From: Amycolatopsis rubida
Lineage (GTDB): Bacteria; Actinomycetota; Actinomycetes; Mycobacteriales; Pseudonocardiaceae
Assembly (NCBI RefSeq): GCF_900115345.1
Contig: NZ_FOWC01000003.1
Coordinates: 434,001-498,000, forward strand
Direction: 5' to 3'
Length of the DNA stretch: 64,000 bases
This document shows positions 44,601 to 52,122 of the stretch, piece by piece; the first letter of the stretch is position 1, and each line of letters opens with the position of its first letter. Below the pieces are notes generated by a model. The model ran no database searches and was not told where the DNA came from. It saw nothing but the letters and a program-made list of their open reading frames with translations. A program made the translations under genes and the position numbers.

Positions 44601-44975
44601 TACTCCGACGACGTCGCCCGCTTCGGCATGCTCGCCCAGGACTCGATGCGGGCCGGACGGCTCGTCGTCGACACCGGTCTGCACGCGCTGGGCTGGACCC
44701 GGCAGCAGGCGGTCGACTACCTGGTCGAGCACACGCCGATGGCGAAGATGGAGATCGAGGCGGAGATCGACCGGTACGTCGCGAATCCGGGCCAGGCGCT
44801 GAGCTACATGGTCGGGCGGCTGGAAATCCAGCGGGTCCGCGCCGAGGCCGAGCAGGCGCTGGGCGAGCGGTTCGACATCCGCGCGTTCCACGATGTGATC
44901 CTGGGCAACGGAATTCTCCCGCTGTCGGCATTGGACACCGTGGTCGGCGCGTGGATCGCGGAGGCGTCCGCGTGA
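41661..44975 (+). CDS. fused tandem DUF885 putative metallopeptidase
   Basis: A 1104-residue protein made of two complete DUF885 domains, about twice the usual 550-600. Copy 1 spans residues 1-552 and copy 2 residues 553-1104. Both begin alike ([15 protein letters not shown] and [15 protein letters not shown]) and both carry the zinc-type motif [11 protein letters not shown] (near 378) or [11 protein letters not shown] (near 933), ending with [21 protein letters not shown] or [21 protein letters not shown]. DUF885 proteins are predicted gluzincin-like peptidases. No signal peptide is seen, so it is probably cytoplasmic. Its stop overlaps the fumarylacetoacetase start as GTGA. Confidence 0.9.
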   Translation: [1104 protein letters not shown]

Positions 44976-46171
44976 GCTGGCCCGACCTTCCGGCCGGCAC
45001 CCTCTTCGGCCTCGACAACCTGCCCTACGGCGTCTTCTCCCGCGGCGAGCGGATCCGCCGGGCCGGTGTCGCGGTCGGAGACCAGGTGCTCGACCTGACC
45101 GCGGCGGCCGAGGGGGAGTCCTTCGGCCACCTGCTCGCCGCGGGCGTGCTGAACCCGTTGCTCGCCGCCGGCCCGGACGTCTGGGCCGAGGTGCGGGCGC
45201 GGGTCCGCGAATGGCTCGCCGAACCGCGGCACGCCGACCGGATCCGGCCGCATCTGGTGCCCCGCGCGGACATCGTCAGCCATCTGCCGGTGGAGGTCGC
45301 CGATTACGCCGACTTCTACTCCAGCGAACAGCACGCGATCAACGCCAGCCGGATCTTCACCGGCGGGGACGATCTGGTGCCGGCGAACTGGAAGCACCTG
45401 CCGATCGGCTACCACGGCCGCGCGGGCACCGTCGTCGCGTCCGGCACGCCGGTGATCCGCCCGGCGGGGCAACGGAAACCGCGGAAGGCGGCGGAACCGT
45501 CGTTCGGCGCGGCCAAGCGGCTCGACTTCGAGGCGGAGGTCGGCTTCGTCGTCGGCGTGGGATCGCAGCTGGGCACACCGGTGCCGATCGACGAGTTCCC
45601 TCGCCGCGTCTTCGGCGTCTGCCTGGTCAACGACTGGTCGGCGCGTGACCTGCAGGGCTGGGAATCGCAGCCGCTCGGGCCGTTCCTCGGCAAATCGTTC
45701 GCCACGTCCATGTCGCCGTGGCTGGTTCCGCTGGCCGCGCTGGAGCAGGCCCGCGTGCCGCAGCCCGCGCAGGATCCGGAGCCGTTCGAATACCTGCGCG
45801 CGGCCGAACCGTGGAGCCTGGACCTGACGCTGGAAATCCGGATCAACGGCCATCTCGTGTCCAGCCCGCCGTTCGCCACGCAGTACTGGACGGGCGCGCA
45901 GCAGCTCGCGCACCTCACCGTGAACGGCGCGAGCCTGCGCACCGGCGACCTGTACGCGTCCGGCACGGTCACCGGCCCGGCGAAGGACCAGCGCGGTTCG
46001 CTGCTGGAGCTGAGCTGGGGCGGTCGCGAACCGCTCGCGGTCGGCGAGGAGACCAGGGCGTTCCTGGAGGACGGCGACGAGGTCGTCATCAGCGCCTCCG
46101 CCCCGGGCCCAGGCGGTGCCCGGATCGGGTTCGGCGAGGTGCGCGGGACGGTGGCGCCCGCTGTGGTGTGA
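44972..46171 (+). CDS. fahA: fumarylacetoacetase
   Basis: Last step of tyrosine and homogentisate degradation: fumarylacetoacetate to fumarate and acetoacetate. GTG 44972 gives 399 residues; the same frame is open far upstream but there it shadows the DUF885 gene. An N-terminal SH3-like domain contains LFGLDNLPYGVFSRGERIRR. The catalytic C-domain contains YADFYSSEQHAINASRIF near residue 110, HLPIGYHGRAGTVVASGTPV near residue 140, FEAEVGFVVGVG with metal-binding acids near residue 190, and VNDWSARDLQGWE near residue 218. It is coupled to the DUF885 gene. No homogentisate dioxygenase is in view. Confidence 0.94.
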   Translation: MSWPDLPAGTLFGLDNLPYGVFSRGERIRRAGVAVGDQVLDLTAAAEGESFGHLLAAGVLNPLLAAGPDVWAEVRARVREWLAEPRHADRIRPHLVPRADIVSHLPVEVADYADFYSSEQHAINASRIFTGGDDLVPANWKHLPIGYHGRAGTVVASGTPVIRPAGQRKPRKAAEPSFGAAKRLDFEAEVGFVVGVGSQLGTPVPIDEFPRRVFGVCLVNDWSARDLQGWESQPLGPFLGKSFATSMSPWLVPLAALEQARVPQPAQDPEPFEYLRAAEPWSLDLTLEIRINGHLVSSPPFATQYWTGAQQLAHLTVNGASLRTGDLYASGTVTGPAKDQRGSLLELSWGGREPLAVGEETRAFLEDGDEVVISASAPGPGGARIGFGEVRGTVAPAVV

Positions 46172-46203
46172 CCCACGCCGTAGCGTCGGCACCCGAGCGG
46201 CCG

Positions 46204-46223
46204 CATAATGAGCAAACGCTTAG
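46204..46223 (+). promoter_or_regulatory. promoter and operator-like site of the LLM oxidoreductase gene
   Basis: CATAAT (46204-46209) is a -10-like hexamer, and TGAGCAAACGCTTAG (46209-46223) begins at its last base. A near-identical 15-mer, TGAGCGATCGCTTAG, sits downstream of a -10-like hexamer before the moxR-type gene at 60.25 kb. The form suggests a shared TetR-like repressor. Confidence 0.4.
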
Positions 46224-46256
46224 TCAGAGTCGACCGGCACGGGAAATGAGGGATCG

Positions 46257-47297
46257 ATGAGGATCGGCACCGGCGTCAGCTACTCGGGCGGGTTCGCCGA
46301 AAGCGTCGCGGACATCGTGGAGCTGGAACGGGTCGGGCTCGACATCGTGTTCGTCCCCGAGGCCTACAGCTTCGACGCGGTGAGCCAGCTCGGCTACCTC
46401 GCCGCGAAGACCGAGCGCGTCGGCCTGATGTCGGGCATCTTCCAGATCTACACCCGCACGCCGAGCCTCACCGCGATGACCGCGGCCGGGCTGGACTTCG
46501 TGTCCGACGGCCGGTTCACCCTCGGCCTCGGCGCGTCCGGGCCGCAGGTCATCGAGGGTTTCCACGGCGTGAAGTACGACGCGCCGATCGGCCGCACCCG
46601 CGAGATCATCGAGATCTGCCGCCAGGTGTGGAAGCGCGAGCGCGTCGTGCACGAGGGCAAGCACTACACGATCCCGTTGCCCGCGGACCAGGGCACCGGG
46701 CTCGGCAAGCCGCTCAAGCTGATCAACCACCCGGTGCGCGAGCGGATCCCGGTCGTGCTCGCCGCGCTCGGGCCGAAGAACGTCGCGCTGGCCGCCGAGG
46801 TCGCCGAGGGCTGGCAGCCGATCTTCTTCCACCCGGAGAAGGCCGCCGACGTCTGGGGCGCCTCGCTGGCCGAGGGCAGGGCCAAGCGCGACCCGCGGCT
46901 GGGCGAGCTGGACGTGTTCGCCGCGCCGCCGCTGGCCATCGGCGACGACGTCGAGGGCCTGCTCGACTGGGTGCGCCCGGTGCTCGCGCTGTACATCGGC
47001 GGGATGGGCGCGCGCGGCAAGAACTTCTACAACACGCTGGCCTGCAACTACGGCTACGAGGCCGAGGCGAAGCAGATCCAGGACCTCTACCTCGACGGCA
47101 AGAAGGAAGAAGCCGCCGCGGCGGTCCCGGCGGAGCTGCTGCGCGCCACGTCGCTGGTCGGTCCGGCGGGGTACGTGAAGGAGCGCCTGGCGGCGTTCAA
47201 GGAGGCCGGAGCGACGACCCTGGCGGTCAACCCGCTGCAGCCCGGACGCGAGGCGCGAGTGGCCGCTGTCGCCAAACTGAAGGAGCTGCTCGGGTAG
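46257..47297 (+). CDS. LLM-class F420-dependent oxidoreductase
   Basis: A 346-residue luciferase-like monooxygenase-fold (TIM barrel) enzyme. Motifs include MRIGTGVSYSGGFAESVADI, then VELERVGLDIVFVPEAYSFD, LMSGIFQIYTRTPSLTAMTA near residue 62, and GRFTLGLGASGPQVIEGFHG near residue 85. This closely follows mycobacterial F420-dependent LLM proteins of the Rv3520c type. The substrate is unknown. GAGGGATCG precedes ATG 46257. A TGAGC...CGCTTAG operator-like site lies just upstream. Confidence 0.9.
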   Translation: MRIGTGVSYSGGFAESVADIVELERVGLDIVFVPEAYSFDAVSQLGYLAAKTERVGLMSGIFQIYTRTPSLTAMTAAGLDFVSDGRFTLGLGASGPQVIEGFHGVKYDAPIGRTREIIEICRQVWKRERVVHEGKHYTIPLPADQGTGLGKPLKLINHPVRERIPVVLAALGPKNVALAAEVAEGWQPIFFHPEKAADVWGASLAEGRAKRDPRLGELDVFAAPPLAIGDDVEGLLDWVRPVLALYIGGMGARGKNFYNTLACNYGYEAEAKQIQDLYLDGKKEEAAAAVPAELLRATSLVGPAGYVKERLAAFKEAGATTLAVNPLQPGREARVAAVAKLKELLG

Positions 47298-47303
47298 GTC
47301 CGC

Positions 47304-47309
47304 TATGAT
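47304..47309 (+). promoter_or_regulatory. -10 element upstream of the Ppx/GppA gene
   Basis: TATGAT, a near-consensus -10, lies 148 bp before the preferred GTG 47457. No -35 is evident. The long leader (about 140 bases) holds no recognisable riboswitch. Confidence 0.35.
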
Positions 47310-47456
47310 GCGGACTACTGAGAGTGTGAAGAAACCGCACTTCAGGTCGATGCCGCCGTCGAAATGCCGTCAACTCCCCGCGCGGGACGCGAAACCGGGA
47401 GTAGGAACGGGTTCACCGGGGAATCCGGGCGGGGCGAAAGCGAGGTAGGCCGGGCT

Positions 47457-48419
47457 GTGCGCAGAATCGAAGGACCCGTTGCCGCGGTGCTGGACGTCGG
47501 GTCGTTCAGCGCCCGGCTTGTCGTGCTCGAACCCGGCGGATCCCCGATCGACCCGGCCTTGACGCATCAGACCCGGCTGCGGCTGGACCGCGAACTCGAC
47601 GACGAGGGACGGCTCAGCAAGTGCGGCATCGCGGCCATTTCCCGGGCCGTCGCGAACGGGATGGAATTCGCTCGCGAGCACGGGGTGAAAGACGTATTTC
47701 CGCTGGCCACCTCGTCAATTCGAGACGCGGTCAACTCCCGCGAGGCGGTCCGTGCGGTCGCCGCGGAAACCGGGGTCGAACTGCGGTTCCTTTCCGGGCG
47801 CCGGGAGGCGGAACTGACCTACGTCGGAGCGCGCCGCTGGTACGGCGCGTCCGGCGGGCCGCTGCTGGCGCTCGACATCGGCGGCGGCACGGTCGAGCTG
47901 TCCGCCGGAGCGGGCGAACAGGCCACTTTCGCGCGGTCGCTGCCGCTGGGCGCCCGGTCGGTCACGCGCGACTGGCTGCCCGCCGAACCGCCGGTGCGCG
48001 GCAAGCAAGTGCGTGCGCTGCGCGACCACGTGCTGGAGGAAGTCTCCGCCGCCCTGGGCGACGTGAAGGACGAGCTGGCCGAGCACCGGGTGGTCGGCTG
48101 TTCGAAGGTGCTGCGGCAGCTGGCCCGGCTGGCGGGCGACCGTCCGGGCAAGGCCCGTGAGCTGCACCTGGACGACGTGCGCGCGTGGATTCCGCGGCTG
48201 TCGGCGATGCCGTTCGCGCGGCGCGCGCAGCTGCCGGGGATCTCGCGGCAGCGGGCGCAGCAGGCGCTCGGCGGCGCGGTCGTCGCGGAGGCCCTGCTGA
48301 CGGTCGCGGGCGGGAAGCTGACGATCTGCCCGTGGTCGACCCGGGACGGGCTCCTGCTGACGCTGCTGGATCAGCTCACGGACGCGACCGGAAAACAGCG
48401 CTCGCGTCCGGCCGCGTGA
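47457..48419 (+). CDS. Ppx/GppA family exopolyphosphatase-like protein
   Basis: A 320-residue ASKHA-fold phosphatase of the exopolyphosphatase / pppGpp phosphohydrolase family, shortened as in mycobacterial Ppx1 (Rv0496 type). The phosphate-1 loop is VLDVGSFSARLVVLE near residue 9 and the phosphate-2 motif is LALDIGGGTVELSAG near residue 138. FLSGRREAELTYVGARRWYG near residue 108 is also typical. I chose GTG 47457 (GAGGTAG upstream); ATG 47364 would add 31 residues with no family match. Confidence 0.9.
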   Translation: MRRIEGPVAAVLDVGSFSARLVVLEPGGSPIDPALTHQTRLRLDRELDDEGRLSKCGIAAISRAVANGMEFAREHGVKDVFPLATSSIRDAVNSREAVRAVAAETGVELRFLSGRREAELTYVGARRWYGASGGPLLALDIGGGTVELSAGAGEQATFARSLPLGARSVTRDWLPAEPPVRGKQVRALRDHVLEEVSAALGDVKDELAEHRVVGCSKVLRQLARLAGDRPGKARELHLDDVRAWIPRLSAMPFARRAQLPGISRQRAQQALGGAVVAEALLTVAGGKLTICPWSTRDGLLLTLLDQLTDATGKQRSRPAA

Positions 48420-48460
48420 ACTCCCTGGTGCGGGCGCGCTGAACCGGGTATCCCGGAGAC

Positions 48461-48667
48461 ATGACCCCGCGCAGCGAATTCCGTCCCCGCGACCGGTCCG
48501 AGGACGACGACGAGGAAACGCCGTTCCCCGCGCGCCGGAAGAAGCCTGAGCTGCCGGAGCCGGACGAGCTGCCCGGCGAGGTGGCCACCGCGCCGGGGCC
48601 GGATCTGAGCCCTTCCCGGACCGACGAGGTGCCGCGGGTGCCGGGCACGGACGAAACGCCGTCGTGA
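48461..48667 (+). CDS. small acidic hypothetical protein
   Basis: A 68-residue ORF with GGAG eight bases before ATG 48461. It is rich in Glu, Asp, Pro and Arg, with a core RKKPELPEPDELPGEVATAP. It has no membrane or catalytic features and is probably disordered. Its final Ser codon and TGA stop fall within a 46-bp palindromic repeat, as for ftsQ. No homologue is recognised; the start site and placement after the Ppx-like gene make it plausible but unproven. Confidence 0.45.
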   Translation: MTPRSEFRPRDRSEDDDEETPFPARRKKPELPEPDELPGEVATAPGPDLSPSRTDEVPRVPGTDETPS

Positions 48668-48706
48668 GTGGTCATCCCGGTTTTCACCGGGATGACCACG
48701 CACGAG
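48661..48706 (+). repeat. 46-bp palindromic repeat, copy 8, supplying an ORF stop
   Basis: Arms GTCGTGAGTG and CACGCACGAG flank the inner CCGGTTTTCACCGG. The TGA at 48665-48667 ends the small acidic ORF. It pairs with copy 9 after 12 bp. Confidence 0.75.
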
Positions 48707-48718
48707 GCGCTGGAGGAC

Positions 48719-48764
48719 GTCGTGAGTGGCCATCCCGGTTCTCACCGGCACCAGCACTCACGAG
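48719..48764 (+). repeat. 46-bp palindromic repeat, copy 9, abutting GH65 stop
   Basis: Arms GTCGTGAGTG and CACTCACGAG flank the inner CCGGTTCTCACCGG. The right arm ends at the base before the minus-strand stop codon of the GH65 gene (48765-48767). Confidence 0.8.
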
Positions 48765-51134
48765 TCAGGCTCGGTCGAACTGCCGCACCTTCGACGCGTC
48801 GCGGCGCGCCGGGGCCCGGCCGATCGGCTGGACCGGCGCGGGGCCCGGGTCCAGCTTCGGGATCGGCAGCTCCACCGGCTCCTCGGCCACGGTGAACCGC
48901 TCGCCGTGGTGGATCAGGTCCAGCGGCGGCCCGTGGAGCACCCGGTACGTCGCCGCGCCGGGCCGGATCGACACCTGGAACCGCGTTTCGCGGAACGCGA
49001 GGCGGAAGGTGAGGCCGCCGAGTTCGTCCGGCAGCCGCGGTGCGAACGACAACTGGCCGCCGTAGTCGCGGAGCCCGCCGAACCCGGCCACAGCGGCTTG
49101 CCAGGCACCGGCCAGCGACGCCATGTGCAGGCCGTTGCGGACGTTGTTGTGCACGTCGTGCAGGTCGGTCAGCGCGGCTTCGGCGAGGTAGTCGTAGGCC
49201 AGCTGCAGGTGTCCGACCTCGGCCGCGATGACGGCCTGCGTGCCCGCGGACAGCGAGGAATCGCGGACGGTCCGTGCTTCGTAGTAGGCGAAGTCGCGGG
49301 CTTTTTCCTCGGGGCTGAACGAATCGCCGCACAGGTGCAGGGCGAGCACGAGGTCGGCCTGCTTGACGACCTGCTTGCGGTAGAGGTCGAAGTACGGGTA
49401 GTTCAGCAGCAGCGGGTAGAAATCCTCGTCGGTGGCGGCGAAATCCCATTCGTCGTGCTGCAGGAAGCCTTCCGACTGCGGGTGCACGCCGAGTTCCTGG
49501 TCGTAGGGCAGCGCCATCGCGTCCGCCGCGGCGCGCCAGGAATCGATCTCGGGAGCGTCCACTTCGAACTGTTCGGCGATGTCCGGGTGCCGTCCGCACA
49601 CTTCCGCCGCCGCGAGCAGGTTCCGGCGCGCCATCAGGTTCGTGTAGACGTTGTTGTCCGCCACCGCGGAGTACTCGTCGGGCCCGGTGACGCCGTCGAT
49701 GCGGAAGTGCCCGTGGTGGTCGAAATGCCCGAGGGACGCCCACAGCCGCGCGGTTTCCAGCAGCAGTTCCGCGCCGCAGGTGCGCTCGAAATGCTCGTCA
49801 TGGGTGGCGTTCACGTACCGCACGACGGCGTCGGCGATGTCCGCGCTGACGTGGAACGCGGCGGTGCCGGCCGGCCAGTACGCGGAGCATTCGGCGCCGT
49901 TGATGGACCGCCACGGGAAAGCCGCGCCGCGCAAGCCGAGCTGGATCGCCCGCTCTTTCGCTTTGTCTATTGTGGAGTGTCGCCAGCCGAGGGCGTCGCG
50001 GGCGGCGTCCGGCATCGTGTACGTCAGCACCGGCAGGACGAACGTCTCGCTGTCCCAGAACGCGTGCCCGTCATACCCCGGCCCGGTGAGGCCCTTTCCG
50101 GCGATAGCCCGGGTTTCGCCGCGGGCGCCGGCCTGCAGCAGGTGGAACAGCGCGAACCGGACGGCCTGCTGAAGCTCCGGGTCGCCGTCGATTTCGATGT
50201 CCGAAGTGGCCCAGAAGTCGTCCAGGAACTGGCGTTGCTCGGCGGCCAGGCCCTTCCAGCCGGTCTGCCGCGCGCCCGCGAGCGCGGCTTCGACCTGCGC
50301 CCGCAGCGCCGGGGCGGAGCGCTGCGCGGACCAGCCGTAGGCGAGGAATTTGGTGACCCGCAGGCGTCCGCCCTTGGGCACGTCCACCGCGGCGGTGAGC
50401 CGGGCGAGGTCCTCCTCGGCGTGGATGCGGGTGCGCAGCCCGTCGTCGACCTCGATCTTGTGGTCCATCGCGGCGGCGACCCGCAGCCCGGACATCCGGG
50501 TCTGGTGCACCAGCACGGCCTGGTAGCCCGCGGCGTGGCTGAACTCGCCGACCAGCGGCGCGTCGAGCGCGGCGGCGACGCGCGGGTCGCGCGTGTCGGA
50601 CTCGACCGGTTCGTTGGCCAGCAGGTCGGACTGCACGACGAGCTGCAGGTCCTCGTCGAGCGGTTCGACCTCGTAGCGGATCGCGGCGACCGCGCGCTGG
50701 GTGAAGGAAACCAGCCGTTCGGTGGTCACCCGCACGCGCCTGCCGGTGGGGGAGGACCATTCGGTGACGCGCCGCAGCGTGCCGCGGCGGAAGTCGAGCA
50801 CGCGGTCGTGCGCGGTCGCGATGCCGTAGCGCATGTCCAGCGGCTCGTCCTCGACCAGCAGCCGGATGATCTTGCCGTCGGTCACGTTGACGACGGTCTG
50901 GCCTTCCTCCGGATAGCCGTAACCGCCCTCGGCGTAAGGGAGTTCGTGCTGTTCGTAGAAGCCGTTGAGGTACGTGCCGGGCAGCCCGCGCGGCTCGCCT
51001 TCCTCAAGCGTGCCGCGAAGTCCGATGTGTCCGTTCGACACCGCGAAGGCGGATTCGGTGCGCTGCAACGCATCCACGTCGAGACCGCGCCAGCGCAGCT
51101 CCCACGGCGCGCATTCGTAGCCGAGTTCCGTCAC
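48765..51134 (-). CDS. GH65-family disaccharide phosphorylase
   Basis: A 789-residue glycoside hydrolase family 65 protein (trehalose, maltose or kojibiose phosphorylase type), inverting phosphorolysis of an alpha-glucoside to beta-glucose 1-phosphate. The N-terminal beta-sandwich contains RTESAFAVSNGHIGLRGTLE and LPGTYLNGFYEQHELPYAEG. The (alpha/alpha)6 barrel contains GHAFWDSETFVLPVLTYTMP near residue 352 and the catalytic-acid motif VTGPDEYSAVADNNVYTNL near residue 490. GTG 51134 overlaps the stop of the beta-phosphoglucomutase gene (GTGA). The pair matches M. tuberculosis Rv3400-Rv3401. Which disaccharide is used is not visible. Confidence 0.92.
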   Translation of the reverse strand: MTELGYECAPWELRWRGLDVDALQRTESAFAVSNGHIGLRGTLEEGEPRGLPGTYLNGFYEQHELPYAEGGYGYPEEGQTVVNVTDGKIIRLLVEDEPLDMRYGIATAHDRVLDFRRGTLRRVTEWSSPTGRRVRVTTERLVSFTQRAVAAIRYEVEPLDEDLQLVVQSDLLANEPVESDTRDPRVAAALDAPLVGEFSHAAGYQAVLVHQTRMSGLRVAAAMDHKIEVDDGLRTRIHAEEDLARLTAAVDVPKGGRLRVTKFLAYGWSAQRSAPALRAQVEAALAGARQTGWKGLAAEQRQFLDDFWATSDIEIDGDPELQQAVRFALFHLLQAGARGETRAIAGKGLTGPGYDGHAFWDSETFVLPVLTYTMPDAARDALGWRHSTIDKAKERAIQLGLRGAAFPWRSINGAECSAYWPAGTAAFHVSADIADAVVRYVNATHDEHFERTCGAELLLETARLWASLGHFDHHGHFRIDGVTGPDEYSAVADNNVYTNLMARRNLLAAAEVCGRHPDIAEQFEVDAPEIDSWRAAADAMALPYDQELGVHPQSEGFLQHDEWDFAATDEDFYPLLLNYPYFDLYRKQVVKQADLVLALHLCGDSFSPEEKARDFAYYEARTVRDSSLSAGTQAVIAAEVGHLQLAYDYLAEAALTDLHDVHNNVRNGLHMASLAGAWQAAVAGFGGLRDYGGQLSFAPRLPDELGGLTFRLAFRETRFQVSIRPGAATYRVLHGPPLDLIHHGERFTVAEEPVELPIPKLDPGPAPVQPIGRAPARRDASKVRQFDRA

Positions 51135-51862
51135 TTGTCCTCCAGCAGGTCGGCGAGGTCGTCCACCACGACGTCGGCGCCGTGCGCGCGCAATGCGTCG
51201 GCCTGGTCTTCCCGGTTCACGCCCACGACGTAACCGAAACCGCCGGCTTTGCCCGCCTGGACGCCCGATTGCGCGTCCTCGAACACCACGGCCTGCTTCG
51301 GGTCCACGCCGAGCGCCTTGGCCCCGGCGAGGAACGAATCGGGGGCCGGCTTGCCTTTCAGGTGGTCGCGGCGGATGACCAGGCCGTCCACGCGGGCTTC
51401 GACGAAGCGGGACAGGTCGGCCGCGTCGAGGACCTTCTCGCCGTTCGCCGAGGAGGTCACCACGGCGATCCTGAGCCCGGCTCGCTTCGCTGCTTCCAGG
51501 TAGCGCACGGAACCGGGGTAGGGGTTCACGCCGCGTTCGTCGATGATCTTCAGGACGAGTTCGTTCTTGCGGTTGCCGATGCCGTTCACGGTCGGCGCGT
51601 CGACGGCGTCGTCCGGGGTGCCTTCGGGGAGATCGATTCCGCGGGAGCGAAGGAATTCCCGCACGCCGTCGGCCCGGGGGCGGCCGTCTACGTAGGTCGC
51701 GTAGTCGGAGTCGGTGAATTCGTGGAAGTTCGCGGCGTCGCGGGTGCGCAGGTATTCGTCGAACGTCCGTTTCCACGCCTCGCGGTGGAGCACGGCCGTC
51801 CCGGTCAGTACGCCGTCCAGGTCGAAGAGGCAGGCGGTGATGGTGTCGGGCAGTCCGATCAT
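51131..51862 (-). CDS. beta-phosphoglucomutase-like HAD phosphatase
   Basis: A 243-residue HAD-superfamily protein. The nucleophile motif is CLFDLDGVLTGTAVLHREAW (residues 11-30; Asp14 and Asp16), motif II is VVTSSANGEKVL near residue 135, the motif III lysine is in KGKPAPDSFLAGAKALGV near residue 168, and motif IV is VVFEDAQSGVQAGKAGGF near residue 190. The predicted role is converting beta-G1P from the GH65 enzyme to G6P. It is the upstream partner in a two-gene minus-strand operon with a 4-bp overlap. A 260-bp spacer with two repeat types separates it from the ROK gene. Confidence 0.9.
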   Translation of the reverse strand: MIGLPDTITACLFDLDGVLTGTAVLHREAWKRTFDEYLRTRDAANFHEFTDSDYATYVDGRPRADGVREFLRSRGIDLPEGTPDDAVDAPTVNGIGNRKNELVLKIIDERGVNPYPGSVRYLEAAKRAGLRIAVVTSSANGEKVLDAADLSRFVEARVDGLVIRRDHLKGKPAPDSFLAGAKALGVDPKQAVVFEDAQSGVQAGKAGGFGYVVGVNREDQADALRAHGADVVVDDLADLLEDK

Positions 51863-51887
51863 GCCTGCAAGGTACCGGGCGCGGGGC

Positions 51888-51959
51888 GGGGTGGCTCGTC
51901 GCCTGGGGGCGACATTGCCGTGGTCTTGGCGTGGGGCACCCCGAAGCCCGATTGTGCTG
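51888..51959. repeat. about 70-bp dispersed repeat, copy B
   Basis: GGGGTGGCTCGTCGCC, the hairpin GTCGCC-TGGG-GGCGAC, ACATTG, GGGCACCCCGAAGC and ATTGTG match the order in copy A (11123-11192). It lies in the 5' region of the beta-phosphoglucomutase gene, on its template side. Confidence 0.6.
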
Positions 51960-52069
51960 ACGCCCGCAGGGAGGCTTCGGATCGGGGTGCGGGGGTGGTG
52001 TGGGTGCCTCGATGGGCAGGTGCATTGGCGGCGGTGGGGGTGGGGCGCATCGCGGACCGGTCAAGGGTC

Positions 52070-52116
52070 GTGAGGGGGACTCTGAGGGAATCAGAGTCAA
52101 TGAGGGTGGTCCTCAC
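52070..52116. repeat. 47-bp hairpin repeat, copy 2
   Basis: GTGAGGGGGACTCTGAGGGA and, after ATCAGAGTCAATGAGGG, TGGTCCTCAC align with copy 1 (30592-30639). GTGAGG pairs with CCTCAC at the ends. It ends 7 bp from the 3' end of the ROK gene. Confidence 0.6.
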
Positions 52117-52122
52117 GGAACG

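Noticed and set aside
41640..44891. 1083-residue minus-strand frame over the DUF885 gene
   Set aside because: Composition is typical of a shadow of a GC-rich coding gene. The plus-strand protein has clear repeated motifs.
40442..44971. Upstream part of a 1909-residue open frame that ends with fumarylacetoacetase
   Set aside because: The first 1510 residues are antisense to the collagen-like gene or out of frame with the DUF885 gene, and are Arg/Pro-rich low complexity. Only the part from GTG 44972 is a real protein.
51135..52100. N-terminal 322 residues of a long minus-strand frame leading into the GH65 gene
   Set aside because: This region is the beta-phosphoglucomutase gene in another frame. 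The GH65 domain begins at GTG 51134.
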